DNA of 64,000 nucleotides, taken from the NCBI RefSeq assembly GCF_028743495.1, contig NZ_CP117968.1. One strand, given 5' to 3'. Shown here piece after piece: positions 39,294 through 48,167 of the stretch. The stretch comes from Allobacillus halotolerans (GTDB lineage: Bacteria > Bacillota > Bacilli > Bacillales > Alkalibacillaceae). How positions within the stretch are numbered: position 1 is the stretch's first letter; each line of letters opens with the position of its first letter. The notes beneath the pieces were generated by a model. It ran no database searches. It saw only the letters and a program-made list of their open reading frames with translations, and was not told the DNA's origin. Both the position numbers and the translations under genes were made by a program.

Positions 39294-42005
39294 ATGATGG
39301 CAGACAATAATGCTTTTAATGCCAAAAAACAATTTGAATTGAATGGCAAAACGTACAATTATTATCACATGAAAGCATTGGAAGAAAAAGGTCTAGGAAA
39401 GATCTCCGAATTACCTTTTTCAATCCGTGTCCTACTAGAATCTGTTTTAAGACAGTATGATGGACACGTCATCAAGGATGAGCATGTTGAGAAATTAGCT
39501 CAGTGGGTGAAAGGTGAAAAGGTGGATGTTCCATTTAAACCTTCTCGTGTCATTTTGCAAGACTTCACTGGTGTTCCAGCTGTAGTAGATTTGGCTTCTT
39601 TGCGTAAAGCAATGGTAGATATGGGTGGAAGCCCAGACCAAATCAACCCTGAAGTACCTGTTGATCTAGTTATTGACCACTCCGTACAAGTAGACGCATA
39701 TGGTTCACCTGATGCACTTCGCGTGAATATGGAAATGGAATTTGACCGTAACATGGAGCGTTATGAATTCTTGCATTGGGCTCAGAAAGCTTTTGACAAC
39801 TACCGCGCTGTTCCACCAGCAACAGGTATTGTTCACCAAGTAAACTTGGAGTACCTTGCAAATGTTGTCCATGAAATCGAAAAAGACGACGGTACGTATG
39901 ATGCATTCCCTGATACATTGTTCGGTACTGACTCACATACAACGATGATCAATGGTCTAGGTGTATTAGGCTGGGGTGTCGGTGGTATTGAAGCTGAAGC
40001 TGGAATGCTTGGTCAGCCTTCATATTTCCCTGCACCAGAAGTAATTGGTGTTAAATTAACTGGTAAATTCCCAGAAGGTGCAACAGCAACTGACTTAGCG
40101 CTAAAAGTTACACAAGTTCTACGTGAGAAAAACGTTGTTGGTAAATTCGTAGAGTACTTTGGAGATGGATTAACATCTATGCCGCTTGCTGACCGTGCAA
40201 CAATCTCCAACATGGCACCTGAATACGGAGCAACTTGTGGTTTCTTCCCAGTTGATGAAGAAGCACTTAAATACTTACGTTTGACAGGTCGTTCAGAAGA
40301 GCATATCGCTCTTGTCAAAGAATATTTACAGAAGAACGATTTATTCTATACACCTGATCAAGAAGACCCTAAATTCACAGACTTGGTTGAAATCGATCTT
40401 TCTGAGATTGAGCCAAATCTATCTGGACCAAAACGTCCTCAAGACTTGATCAGACTTTCTGATATGAAAGAATCATTCAACAAGTCCCTGACTGCTCCAC
40501 AAGGTAACCAAGGATTTGGATTGAGTGATGAAGAAGTTGCTAAAGAAGCTGTCGTTAAATTTAACGATGGTACTGAAGCTACAATGAAAACAGGTGCATT
40601 AGCCATTGCAGCAATTACGTCCTGTACCAACACATCTAACCCACATGTTATGTTAGGTGCCGGCTTGCTTGCGAAAAATGCTGTAGAAAAAGGATTGAAT
40701 GTTCCTGCTTATGTTAAAACTTCATTGGCACCAGGTTCAAAAGTTGTTACAAACTACCTTGAAAACTCAGGTTTAATGGAATACTTAAATCAGTTAGGGT
40801 TTAACTTGGTTGGTTACGGTTGTACAACTTGTATCGGTAACTCTGGACCATTATTACCGGAGATCGAAAAAGCAATTGCAGATTCTGATTTAACTGTTTC
40901 TTCTGTTCTTTCCGGTAACCGGAACTTTGAAGGTCGAATCCACCCACTTGTACGTGCAAACTACTTGGCTTCACCACCATTAGTTGTTGCTTATGCACTT
41001 GCTGGTACAGTCGATATCGATCTTATGAATGAACCATTAGGTCAAGATCGTGAAGGAAACGATGTGTTCTTTAAAGATATCTGGCCAGCATCTGATGAAA
41101 TTCAAAAACAAATTGATGCAGTTGTCACACCAGAGATCTTCCGTAAAGAATATGAATCTGTTTTCAACTCCAATGAAAAATGGAACCAAATTGAAACAAC
41201 GGATCAGCCATTGTACGATTTTGATGAGAATTCAACATATATTCAAAATCCTCCATTCTTCGAGAACATGGCGAAAGATCCTGAAAGTATCAAACCACTT
41301 AATGGACTACGTGTCATCGGTAAGTTTGGTGATTCAGTAACAACAGACCATATCTCACCAGCTGGTGCGATTCCAAAAGATATGCCAGCAGGTAGGTTCT
41401 TGATGGAAAAAGATGTTTCACCACGTAACTTTAACTCTTACGGTTCTCGTCGTGGTAACCATGAAATTATGATGAGAGGTACATTCGGAAATATCCGAAT
41501 CCGTAATGAAATTGCCAACGGAAAAGAAGGCGGTTATACAACGTACTGGCCAACTGGAGAAGTTATGCCTATTTATGATGCAGCAATGCGTTATCAAGAG
41601 GATGACACTGGTTTGGTTGTTATCGCAGGTAGTGACTACGGAATGGGAAGCTCCCGTGACTGGGCTGCCAAAGGTACAGACTTACTAGGGATCAAAACGG
41701 TAATTGCTGAAAGCTTTGAAAGAATTCACCGTTCAAACTTAGTGATGATGGGTGTATTGCCACTTCAGTTCCAAAAAGGCGATACGATTGAATCACTTGG
41801 TCTAACTGGTAAAGAGACATTTGATGTTGACGTTAATGAAGACGTTAAACCAGGAAGTCTCGTAAAAGTAACTGCGACTGATGAAGACGGCAAGAAGACT
41901 GAATTCGAAGTCGTTGCACGTTTCGACAGTGACGTTGAGTTAGATTATTACCGTCATGGTGGTATCTTACAACTCGTCCTACGTAACAAACTAGAAACTG
42001 TGTAA
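39294..42005 (+). CDS. citB: Aconitate hydratase (aconitase)
   Basis: A 903-residue bacterial aconitase A (IRP1-like) of the tricarboxylic acid cycle. The [4Fe-4S] cysteines are in AAITSCTNTSNPHV (first) and GYGCTTCIGNSGPL (second and third); the swivel domain has GSRRGNHEIMMRGTF and AGSDYGMGSSRDWAAKG. In Bacillus the iron-free form also binds mRNA. Two ATGs (39294 and 39297) follow AAGGGGG at 5 and 8 bases; either is possible. It is monocistronic with a strong terminator. Regulatory sites for CcpC or CodY could not be recognised with confidence. Confidence 0.98.
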   Translation: MMADNNAFNAKKQFELNGKTYNYYHMKALEEKGLGKISELPFSIRVLLESVLRQYDGHVIKDEHVEKLAQWVKGEKVDVPFKPSRVILQDFTGVPAVVDLASLRKAMVDMGGSPDQINPEVPVDLVIDHSVQVDAYGSPDALRVNMEMEFDRNMERYEFLHWAQKAFDNYRAVPPATGIVHQVNLEYLANVVHEIEKDDGTYDAFPDTLFGTDSHTTMINGLGVLGWGVGGIEAEAGMLGQPSYFPAPEVIGVKLTGKFPEGATATDLALKVTQVLREKNVVGKFVEYFGDGLTSMPLADRATISNMAPEYGATCGFFPVDEEALKYLRLTGRSEEHIALVKEYLQKNDLFYTPDQEDPKFTDLVEIDLSEIEPNLSGPKRPQDLIRLSDMKESFNKSLTAPQGNQGFGLSDEEVAKEAVVKFNDGTEATMKTGALAIAAITSCTNTSNPHVMLGAGLLAKNAVEKGLNVPAYVKTSLAPGSKVVTNYLENSGLMEYLNQLGFNLVGYGCTTCIGNSGPLLPEIEKAIADSDLTVSSVLSGNRNFEGRIHPLVRANYLASPPLVVAYALAGTVDIDLMNEPLGQDREGNDVFFKDIWPASDEIQKQIDAVVTPEIFRKEYESVFNSNEKWNQIETTDQPLYDFDENSTYIQNPPFFENMAKDPESIKPLNGLRVIGKFGDSVTTDHISPAGAIPKDMPAGRFLMEKDVSPRNFNSYGSRRGNHEIMMRGTFGNIRIRNEIANGKEGGYTTYWPTGEVMPIYDAAMRYQEDDTGLVVIAGSDYGMGSSRDWAAKGTDLLGIKTVIAESFERIHRSNLVMMGVLPLQFQKGDTIESLGLTGKETFDVDVNEDVKPGSLVKVTATDEDGKKTEFEVVARFDSDVELDYYRHGGILQLVLRNKLETV

Positions 42006-42020
42006 GTATAAATATCATAT

Positions 42021-42056
42021 AAACCCGAAAGTCGTTCTAACGGCTTTCGGGTTTTG
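42021..42056 (+). terminator. Terminator after citB
   Basis: AACCCGAAAGTCG pairs with CGGCTTTCGGGTT (one G-U) around TTCTAA, followed by TTTGTTTTG. Confidence 0.92.
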
Positions 42057-42218
42057 TTTTGCATTTAACGTTCTCCAATCGGTCATGTATTCACAGTTTT
42101 GTTATCTTCCGAGTCAATGGTTATTCATATTTTTGATATGATAGAGTAAATAAAGTAGGTTTTACCCTAGCATCATCACAGTAATGTGAATGAGAATGAT
42201 CGAGGAGGAAGAAAGCAA

Positions 42219-42797
42219 ATGATCTTCAAAAGATTGATCGCACTCGGTGTCATACTTACATTAAGTGCAGTGATTATATATAATCTTGTTGACGATGACC
42301 AGAATGCTCAAAACGGTTCTGATGACGGAATGATCTTCATACAGCCGGATGGCATGGATGTAGATACAACGGATATTGAGGCTGGAGACGTGCCGCCGAA
42401 CTTCCAATTAGAGACCCTTGATGGACAAACAAAACAGTTGCAAGATTTTAAAGGTAAAAAGGTTTTCGTGAATTTCTGGGCAACCTGGTGTCCGCCTTGC
42501 CGAAAGGAGATGCCTCATATGCAAGAAATTCAAGACAAGTATGATGATGTTGAAATCGTTGCTGTGAATGCTTTGAACTCTGAAACATCTGTAGACAAAG
42601 TGCGAGAATTTGTTGAGGAGAGGGATCTTACTTTTCCAATCCTGCTAGACGAATCCGGTGAAGTAACGCTTCGCTATCAAGCAATGAGCCTGCCCGTCAC
42701 ATATTTCGTGAATTCTGAAGGCATCATTCAGCTTCCTAAACAAGTGGGCCCGATGACATATGAAGAGATGGAGGAAAAAATAAAAAAGCTCGATTAA
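42219..42797 (+). CDS. yneN: Membrane-anchored thioredoxin-like protein (YneN/ResA/StoA type)
   Basis: The 192-residue protein has an uncleaved N-terminal anchor (LIALGVILTLSAVIIYNL, about 6-23), a short acidic linker and an extracytoplasmic TlpA/ResA-type thioredoxin domain with the active site WCPPC (C91, C94) and a cis-proline segment SLPVTYF. It would receive electrons from CcdA. In B. subtilis YneN sits at this place after citB. AGGAGG lies ten bases before ATG 42219; a possible extended -10 (TGATATGAT, 42134-42142) lies upstream. Confidence 0.9.
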   Translation: MIFKRLIALGVILTLSAVIIYNLVDDDQNAQNGSDDGMIFIQPDGMDVDTTDIEAGDVPPNFQLETLDGQTKQLQDFKGKKVFVNFWATWCPPCRKEMPHMQEIQDKYDDVEIVAVNALNSETSVDKVREFVEERDLTFPILLDESGEVTLRYQAMSLPVTYFVNSEGIIQLPKQVGPMTYEEMEEKIKKLD

Positions 42798-42822
42798 GTA
42801 TAAAAAAGATTTAATTGGACAA

Positions 42823-42860
42823 TTCTACATAGTAGATGTAAATCGAAAATCTATGTAGGA
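42823..42860 (+). repeat. Inverted repeat ending at the ribosome binding site of the small basic protein gene
   Basis: CTACATAG (42825-42832) pairs perfectly with CTATGTAG (42851-42858), with an 18-base loop. The right arm directly precedes the GGAAGGAAG site of the next gene, so it may act on translation, or be the remains of a yneN terminator without a T run. Confidence 0.5.
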
Positions 42861-42875
42861 AGGAAGTTATGATTG

Positions 42876-43022
42876 ATGCGAAGAAATAACCAAGTATCTT
42901 TTCAAACACTGATTCAACAGGAAAAAGACCGAATCATGAAAGATCCAAAAGAAATCGATAAAATATATGATCGGTTGGATCAGAAGTTTGAAGTGGTCAA
43001 GCAGGCTAGTCCTCATGCATAA
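42876..43022 (+). CDS. Small basic protein, FbpB-like (48 residues)
   Basis: This short gene encodes 48 residues starting MRRNNQVSFQTLIQQEKD and containing DPKEIDKIYDRLDQKFEV. The N-terminal RRxxxxSFxxLIxxEK and the DxxxIDKIxxRLDxK pattern resemble the FbpB family of small basic proteins, some of which are Fur-regulated cofactors of the small RNA FsrA. ATG 42876 follows AGGAAGGAAG by about nine bases. I see no Fur box. It lies between yneN and tlp, where B. subtilis has small spore protein genes. The family call is likely but based on a short sequence. Confidence 0.65.
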   Translation: MRRNNQVSFQTLIQQEKDRIMKDPKEIDKIYDRLDQKFEVVKQASPHA

Positions 43023-43080
43023 CATTCACCTATTCTGACAAACTACTCAATGAATAAAGAATAGAAGGAGAGTGGTTATT

Positions 43081-43314
43081 GTGTCAGATAGAAATCCAAA
43101 TCCAGATGATCGTTCGGATAACGTTGAGAAACTACAAGCAAATATTCAACATACGATTCAAAATCTCAGAGAAGCAGAAGCATCAATGGAAACAGCTTCT
43201 GACGAACAGAAGGAACAAATACGACAAAAGAATGAGAAAAGAAGAGAATCACTAGAAGCGATGAGAGATGAAGTTCGAGATGAACATGCGTATCAGCAAC
43301 GTCTAGAAGATTAA
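43081..43314 (+). CDS. tlp: Small acid-soluble spore protein Tlp
   Basis: The 77-residue product matches Tlp: NPDDRSDNVEKLQANIQHTI (in part), the conserved REAEASMETASDEQKEQIRQKNEKR region and RDEVRDEH near the end. Tlp is a minor SASP made in the forespore under sigma-G and present in the spore core. The start is GTG 43081, ten bases after AAGGAG; GTG 43072 is one base from that site. No clear sigma-G promoter was identified. Its presence again indicates a sporulating organism. Confidence 0.93.
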   Translation: MSDRNPNPDDRSDNVEKLQANIQHTIQNLREAEASMETASDEQKEQIRQKNEKRRESLEAMRDEVRDEHAYQQRLED

Positions 43315-43324
43315 ACTTATGGAC

Positions 43325-43366
43325 TACCTCGTACGAAAGGATTTTTTCTTTGTACGGGGTATTTTT
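43325..43366 (+). terminator. Terminator after tlp
   Basis: TACCTCGTACGAAAG pairs with CTTTGTACGGGGTA (G-U pairs included), followed by TTTTT. Confidence 0.88.
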
Positions 43367-43553
43367 ACATCGCACAAAACATTTTAGATTACATAACTAT
43401 TATTATGTAAACTAAAGTGATCATCTTCCTTGAGAAAATATTCCCTCTTTAAAATATCAAGCATGGGCGATAACTCCTTTTCATTCATGCGGATTTACCA
43501 AAAAATATGATACGATAAGATAAGATTAAAGAGAAAAGAAAGGGAGAAGCAAA

Positions 43554-43973
43554 ATGGTTATCAATGAAACAGATGTTGTAGTACGTTATCAAGAAACAGA
43601 CCAAATGGGGGTTGTCTATCATTCAAATTATTTTGTTTGGTTTGAGATCGGACGGACCCGGCTAATTGAGCAGTTAGGATTTGATTATTTAGCGATGGAA
43701 GAAGAGGGGATTTTAGCACCAGTCATAGACATACAAGCATCTTATAAGACGCCTGTGAGATATGGACAAACTGCGAGAGTCGAAACGAAAATATCAGAAT
43801 ATAACGGTTTTCGAGTAACATATTCATATAAGGTTTATACAGAAGATAATCAGCTATCTGTTACTGGTACATCGACCCATGTTTGCGTCAAAAAATCGAA
43901 TTTTAGACCGATTTCAATCAAAAAGCATTTCCCTAAACTACATGAGACTTATTTAAATGCAGTGGAGTCGTAA
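43554..43973 (+). CDS. yneP: Acyl-CoA thioesterase, 4HBT family (YneP-like)
   Basis: The 139-residue hot-dog-fold protein has the 4-hydroxybenzoyl-CoA thioesterase signature VRYQETDQMGVVYHSNYFVW (about 9-28, given here as its twenty residues), with the catalytic Asp of ETDQMGVVYH. It should hydrolyse acyl-CoA esters; the natural substrate is unknown. AGAAAGGGAGAAG precedes the ATG. It lies four bases upstream of yneQ, so the two are one unit, as in B. subtilis. Confidence 0.9.
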   Translation: MVINETDVVVRYQETDQMGVVYHSNYFVWFEIGRTRLIEQLGFDYLAMEEEGILAPVIDIQASYKTPVRYGQTARVETKISEYNGFRVTYSYKVYTEDNQLSVTGTSTHVCVKKSNFRPISIKKHFPKLHETYLNAVES

Positions 43974-43976
43974 AAA

Positions 43977-44273
43977 ATGGCATTTGGAATTAAAAGAGAA
44001 GAGCTTGTTCAATGGAAAAAAGAAGTTGAAAACGGAGAAATTGCTTTTTTAACACATTATTGGTTAGATCATCGTTTTCCATCCATGAAAACCGTCACTA
44101 AAGTCGGTTGTTGTGATGTAGAGAAGCTAGTTGCTTGGGGAAAGAAACATGGGTTGAAAAGAGAATGGATTGATTTCCACGAAAAGTATCCTCATTATGA
44201 CCTGATTGGAAGTTTCCAAGAAGATATTTTAAAAGCAGAAGGTATGCTTGAACAATTAAATCGATTTAAATAG
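43977..44273 (+). CDS. yneQ: YneQ-like protein of unknown function
   Basis: The 98-residue protein has FGIKREELVQWKKEVENGEIAFLTHYWLDHRFPSMKTVTK (read in parts) and CCDVEKLVAWGKKHGL, matching YneQ in sequence character and position. The HYWLDHRFP and CC motifs could bind metal, but no function is known. It follows yneP by three bases without a separate strong ribosome site and is closed by a long terminator. Confidence 0.85.
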   Translation: MAFGIKREELVQWKKEVENGEIAFLTHYWLDHRFPSMKTVTKVGCCDVEKLVAWGKKHGLKREWIDFHEKYPHYDLIGSFQEDILKAEGMLEQLNRFK

Positions 44274-44275
44274 AG

Positions 44276-44323
44276 AAAGCTGTTCCTTTAATCCAAACGG
44301 ATGGAAAGGAACAGCTTTTTTTT
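44276..44323 (+). terminator. Terminator after yneQ
   Basis: AAAGCTGTTCCTT pairs with AAGGAACAGCTTT around a 17-base loop, followed by TTTTT. Confidence 0.92.
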
Positions 44324-44350
44324 ATGCCTATTTCAAATTGACAATCAACC

Positions 44351-44593
44351 TTATGAATGGTTAGATTTTTCCTGTTTCTTCAGGTCAGGTACAGGATCGA
44401 AGCCGCCAGGATGGAATGGATGGCATTTCAAGATTCTTTTTATACTTAAATACAACCCTTTAAAAGCGCCAAAGCGCTGGATAGCGGTTAAGCTAAATTC
44501 AGAGCATGTAGGCTGAAACCTACATGAGGGTCCTAGAAGTGGTGAAATCCATTTCCGATACAATTTGACTAGCCCAATCAACAAATATTTCAT
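44351..44593 (-). CDS. yidD: Membrane protein insertion efficiency factor YidD
   Basis: The 80-residue protein has the full YidD pattern: LVKLYRKWISPLLGPSCRF, QPTCSEFSLTAIQRFG, KGLYLSIKRILKCHPFHPGG and DPVPD, with three conserved cysteines. YidD helps YidC insert proteins into the membrane. The start is ATG 44593; the upstream TTG at 44599 is less likely. Bacillus often has such a copy away from the rnpA-yidC locus. It lies 21 bases downstream of folE2 and may be co-transcribed with it. Confidence 0.93.
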   Translation of the reverse strand: MKYLLIGLVKLYRKWISPLLGPSCRFQPTCSEFSLTAIQRFGAFKGLYLSIKRILKCHPFHPGGFDPVPDLKKQEKSNHS

Positions 44594-44614
44594 ACACAAC
44601 AGACCTTTTTATCA

Positions 44615-45535
44615 TTATTCCGTACGTTTATCATAAGTTACCGAAGCGATTGCATCATGTAGATGAATGGATTCTTCGTTTTCACACGCAACGTAAAACT
44701 TTTCAATGATATCAAGTTCATAAAGATCAGCAGCTACAAGGCGTACCATATCTTCGACAAATCGTGGATTTTCATAAGCCTGCTCAGTAACCATTTTTTC
44801 ATCCGGTCGTTTTAAAACAGGATGGATTCTTGCACTGGCATTGGATTCCGCAGCTTCAAGCAACATGGCCTTCCAATCTGTTTGACGCTCATCAAAATCT
44901 TCGACAAGCTCAACTTCCATCGTCATGTTACCTCGTTGATTGTGCGCGCTATATTCACTAATTTCCTTAGAACAAGGACATAAAGTAGTCACTTTACCGG
45001 AAAGGCCGACAGTTATTTGGTGATGATCATGCTCATCATAACGAACGTGAATCCAAGCATCTGCATGGTTCATCCCAGCCATATCTGTATAAGGGGCTTT
45101 ACGTTCAAAAAACCAAGGGAACTCGACTTTCACTTCTGCGTCTTTTTGTTCAAGTCGTTCTTTTAAATCACGGGTAAATTGCTTCAATGATTCAATGCTC
45201 AAGGTAAAACCTTCGCTATGATAATGATGCAATTGTTCAGTAAATCGGCTCATATTTGTTCCTTTTGAATCTTGGGAGATCGAGGAAGCAAAGTAGAATT
45301 TACCGATTGTCGTCTGTGTCTCCGGTACCATCGAACTAGTAATTTTAATCGGATGTTTAACATTTGAAATACCAACTGCATCTAATTCAAATAAGAAATT
45401 TTGCTTTGTATTTTGTAAATCCTTCATTTTTTCTTTTTCATGAGGCTTTGTTCGAGGTCCTGGCGGTACAGAACCGAATAATTTATGTCTTTCTTCTTTA
45501 CTGGGAAGTTGTTTTGGATTGTATGAGTTGTCCAT
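44615..45535 (-). CDS. folE2: GTP cyclohydrolase FolE2 (type IB)
   Basis: The 306-residue protein is GCYH-IB, making 7,8-dihydroneopterin triphosphate for folate and queuosine. Family features are GISNVKHPI (about 55-63), the catalytic-site TTLCPCSKEISEYSAHNQRG (C186, C188; twenty residues) and NPRFVEDMVRL near the end. It substitutes for zinc-dependent FolE, and in B. subtilis is induced under zinc shortage by Zur. I looked for a Zur palindrome in 45536-45616 and did not see one, so here it may be the constitutive enzyme. Confidence 0.95.
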   Translation of the reverse strand: MDNSYNPKQLPSKEERHKLFGSVPPGPRTKPHEKEKMKDLQNTKQNFLFELDAVGISNVKHPIKITSSMVPETQTTIGKFYFASSISQDSKGTNMSRFTEQLHHYHSEGFTLSIESLKQFTRDLKERLEQKDAEVKVEFPWFFERKAPYTDMAGMNHADAWIHVRYDEHDHHQITVGLSGKVTTLCPCSKEISEYSAHNQRGNMTMEVELVEDFDERQTDWKAMLLEAAESNASARIHPVLKRPDEKMVTEQAYENPRFVEDMVRLVAADLYELDIIEKFYVACENEESIHLHDAIASVTYDKRTE

Positions 45536-45616
45536 ATCTAGATCTCCTTTCTGGTTAAAGCAATCTCACTGTAACCACAACCTCTAGTATACACGATTCA
45601 AAAGGATTGTTTCAAT

Positions 45617-46810
45617 TTATTGAACCGCCCCGAAGTTTGTCGGAAAGTCAATTTTATCGGTGAATGATTGCAAATGTTTGATGGTTTCTTGGTAAATTTG
45701 ATCAGCATTTTTTAAGCCATATTGATCAGCATCTGAAAGAGGGACAATCTTAAAATTCCGATTGTTCTCTGAGTAATTATACGTTGGAATCATTTGAGCA
45801 TCTGAAATCTGATAACTTGTTTCATTGTGTGTTCTTTTCTTTGTGAGTTTAATTTGTGAGATCGCACCGATATTTCGATCAAGTCCATCTTGATTGGATA
45901 AAAAGTTACCTAGTGAGTACATAACAAAACGATCATGGCTATTTTCGCTTGAGACCCAATCCACGGGTTGCAACACATGAGGGTGGTGACCGATGATGAC
46001 ATCGGCTCCGTTATTCGTGAGTAAATCGGCTAGATAAATTTGTTCGTCATTCGGCAAAGGTTCGTATTGTGTGCCGAAATGCATACTGACAACAACGAAA
46101 TCTGTTTTGTCTTGTAAATTTTCAATATCCGTTACTATTTTTTCCTGATCAATATAATTGACTAAATAGTCTTTTCCCTCTGGGACCGGAATGCCATTCG
46201 TTCCATACGTATAAGAAAGAAAGCCGACTGAAATATCTTTTTTAGTCAGGATACGAGGTGTGTTTCGATCTTCTTCATTACGATAGGATCCAACATAGCG
46301 CATATCAATTTTCCTTAAATAATCCGTTGCATTCATGATTGCTTGCTCACCACGGTCCAATGTATGATTGTTTGCCATGGACACGATATCCACGCCGACA
46401 TATTGGAGAGCATCCGCTACCTCATACGGTGAGTTGAATGAGGGATATGTTGAAAGGCCAAGTTCTGCACCACCTAAAATCGTTTCTTGGTTAGCGATGG
46501 TTATGTCTGCATCCGAAATCAATGACTTTACAGGTTCGAACATTGGCTTGAAATTATACCCATCTTCTGTTTTGGCGTCTTCATAAACCGGTTGGTGCAC
46601 GAGGATATCACCAATAGCATTCAATGTAATGGATGTTTCGTAGCTAGGTTTGTTTTTAGAGGAAAGGTTAGAATATCGAACTTCTTCGTGTGCTTCAGAG
46701 TCGAAGGACGTTTCTGTTTCTTTGTCGGAAAGTGTTGGCAAGAACAATAAAATGAGAACGATTACGAAGAGCATTCCAATCATCAAGCGATACGCATGTA
46801 TCTTTTTCAC
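45617..46810 (-). CDS. CapA-family protein (PGA_cap domain), membrane anchored
   Basis: The 397-residue protein has an N-terminal transmembrane helix (LMIGMLFVIVLILLFLP, about 9-25) and an external metallophosphatase-like CapA/PgsA domain: NAIGDILVHQPVY, IANQETILGG, VDIVSMANNHTLDRG, MHFGTQYEPLP, GHHPHVLQPVDW and YSLGNFLSN. In capsule operons CapA works with CapB and CapC to make or export poly-gamma-glutamate. No capB or capC is nearby, so the function of this stand-alone YwtB-like protein is open. Confidence 0.88.
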   Translation of the reverse strand: MKKIHAYRLMIGMLFVIVLILLFLPTLSDKETETSFDSEAHEEVRYSNLSSKNKPSYETSITLNAIGDILVHQPVYEDAKTEDGYNFKPMFEPVKSLISDADITIANQETILGGAELGLSTYPSFNSPYEVADALQYVGVDIVSMANNHTLDRGEQAIMNATDYLRKIDMRYVGSYRNEEDRNTPRILTKKDISVGFLSYTYGTNGIPVPEGKDYLVNYIDQEKIVTDIENLQDKTDFVVVSMHFGTQYEPLPNDEQIYLADLLTNNGADVIIGHHPHVLQPVDWVSSENSHDRFVMYSLGNFLSNQDGLDRNIGAISQIKLTKKRTHNETSYQISDAQMIPTYNYSENNRNFKIVPLSDADQYGLKNADQIYQETIKHLQSFTDKIDFPTNFGAVQ

Positions 46811-46854
46811 TGTATATTCACCTCTTATTGTTCTTTATTCCCATCACTCAAACT

Positions 46855-47436
46855 CTAAAGCCATGTAATTTTTGGTTCCGTTTTATTTTTGATTCGTTTA
46901 ATATTATCCGTGTGACGATAGATTACAAAAGTAGCCAATAACACCGTCACGATAATCAATCCGATATGTCTCATGAATAGCGCAACAATAACGGCGACAA
47001 CGCCTGTTAGCATGGATGATAGGGAGACGTATTTTGATATCTTTAAAAAGACGAAAAACGAAACAAAAATAATAGCAAATAATAATGGACTAACCCCAAG
47101 AAGCACACCACCAGAAGTGGCTACAGCCTTCCCGCCTTTAAATTTGGCAAACAACGGAAATGAGTGCCCGATTACCGCAAATGCACCAACGATTAAGGGT
47201 TCCAACTGTGCGGCAAAAAGATAGACAAGCACAACAGCAAGTGTACCTTTTAAGATGTCCAAAATGGTTACAGCCAAACCGGCTTTCCATCCGAGTACTC
47301 GAAATGTGTTGGTGCCTCCAAGATTTCCACTACCGTGTTCGCGAATGTCCGTTTGATAAAAAGTTTTACCGATGACCAAACTGAACGGAATTGACCCTAA
47401 TAAATATGCAATAATAGAATATATAACATAGTCCAT
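46855..47436 (-). CDS. plsY: Acyl-phosphate glycerol-3-phosphate acyltransferase PlsY
   Basis: A 193-residue membrane enzyme that acylates glycerol-3-phosphate with acyl-phosphate, the first step of phospholipid synthesis in Firmicutes. The three PlsY motifs are visible: SIPFSLVIGK with EHGSGNLGGTNTFRVLG, then FAKFKGGKAVATSGGVLL, and a third loop region near the C terminus. ATG 47436 follows AAAGGGAGAG on the minus strand; a longer reading from 47493 is not supported. It is divergent from yneT, as in B. subtilis. Confidence 0.95.
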   Translation of the reverse strand: MDYVIYSIIAYLLGSIPFSLVIGKTFYQTDIREHGSGNLGGTNTFRVLGWKAGLAVTILDILKGTLAVVLVYLFAAQLEPLIVGAFAVIGHSFPLFAKFKGGKAVATSGGVLLGVSPLLFAIIFVSFFVFLKISKYVSLSSMLTGVVAVIVALFMRHIGLIIVTVLLATFVIYRHTDNIKRIKNKTEPKITWL

Positions 47437-47574
47437 TGAAACTCTCCCTTTACAAATAATTTTGTAACATGTTTCTTGTAAGGTAGTTACCATCTGTCTT
47501 TAAGACCTAGTGTTATTTTATCAGAAGTTATAGCAATAAAGAAGAAGTAATTATGCAAGTACCTAACTGATTAG

Positions 47575-47603
47575 TTGAGAATAATTTCAAAAAAAGCTAT
47601 TCT
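47575..47603 (+). promoter_or_regulatory. yneT promoter
   Basis: TTGAGA and TATTCT are separated by 17 bases, about 30 bases before the start codon. Confidence 0.6.
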
Positions 47604-47635
47604 AATAGGTAAGAAGCGCAAAGGAGTGAACGGTT

Positions 47636-48052
47636 ATGCAGAACCCTTCGAACGAAACGCTAAAAAATATTTTACAGAATGCCAAAACCATTGCTGTCGT
47701 AGGTCTATCCGATAAGCCGGAAAGAACATCCTATCAAATAGCGAAAATCATGCAGGAAAATGGATATCGGATTATTCCCGTCAACCCTACAGTCGATGAA
47801 GTGCTTGGTGAAAAAAGTTATCCAACATTAGCTGAAGTACCAGAGTCAATTGATATCATCAATGTGTTCAGACGATCTGAATTTCTTCCGGATATCGCTA
47901 AAGATGCAGTCACAACCGATTGCAAAGTCTTTTGGGCTCAACTAGGTGTAGAAAATGAAGAAGCTTATGGTATATTGAAAGAACATGATTTTACCGTCAT
48001 AATGGACTTATGCATTAAAGTTGTACATGCTGTACAAATCGGAAATTCTTAA
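47636..48052 (+). CDS. yneT: CoA-binding domain protein, YneT-like
   Basis: The 138-residue protein has a Rossmann-like CoA_binding domain: AKTIAVVGLSDKPERTSYQI (about 17-36, twenty residues), IIPVNPTVDEVLGEKSYPTL, IDIINVFRRSEFLPDIA and the terminal CIKVVHA. These are the family hallmarks; ligands may be CoA derivatives, and the biological role is not known. AAAGGAGTGAAC precedes the ATG. A hairpin terminator separates it from parE. Confidence 0.92.
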   Translation: MQNPSNETLKNILQNAKTIAVVGLSDKPERTSYQIAKIMQENGYRIIPVNPTVDEVLGEKSYPTLAEVPESIDIINVFRRSEFLPDIAKDAVTTDCKVFWAQLGVENEEAYGILKEHDFTVIMDLCIKVVHAVQIGNS

Positions 48053-48063
48053 CCAATTGGTTG

Positions 48064-48095
48064 AAATCTCTGCTCTCTTGCAGGGATTTTCTGTT
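48064..48095 (+). terminator. Terminator after yneT
   Basis: AAATCTCTG pairs with CAGGGATTT (one G-U), followed by TCTGTTT. A perfect palindrome AACCAATTGGTT lies just before at 48052-48063. Confidence 0.7.
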
Positions 48096-48167
48096 TCTAT
48101 CGTGAAATGTACAGAGAACAATTAGCGAAATTAAATAGATGAGTTGTTTTGGAAGGGAGTTATTTGA

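Noticed and set aside
41050..41688. Plus-strand frames of 96 and 60 codons inside citB
   Set aside because: Alternative frames of a full-length aconitase with intact motifs; no ribosome binding sites.
45536..45616. Zur box controlling folE2
   Set aside because: No palindrome resembling the Zur site was found in the short interval before folE2.
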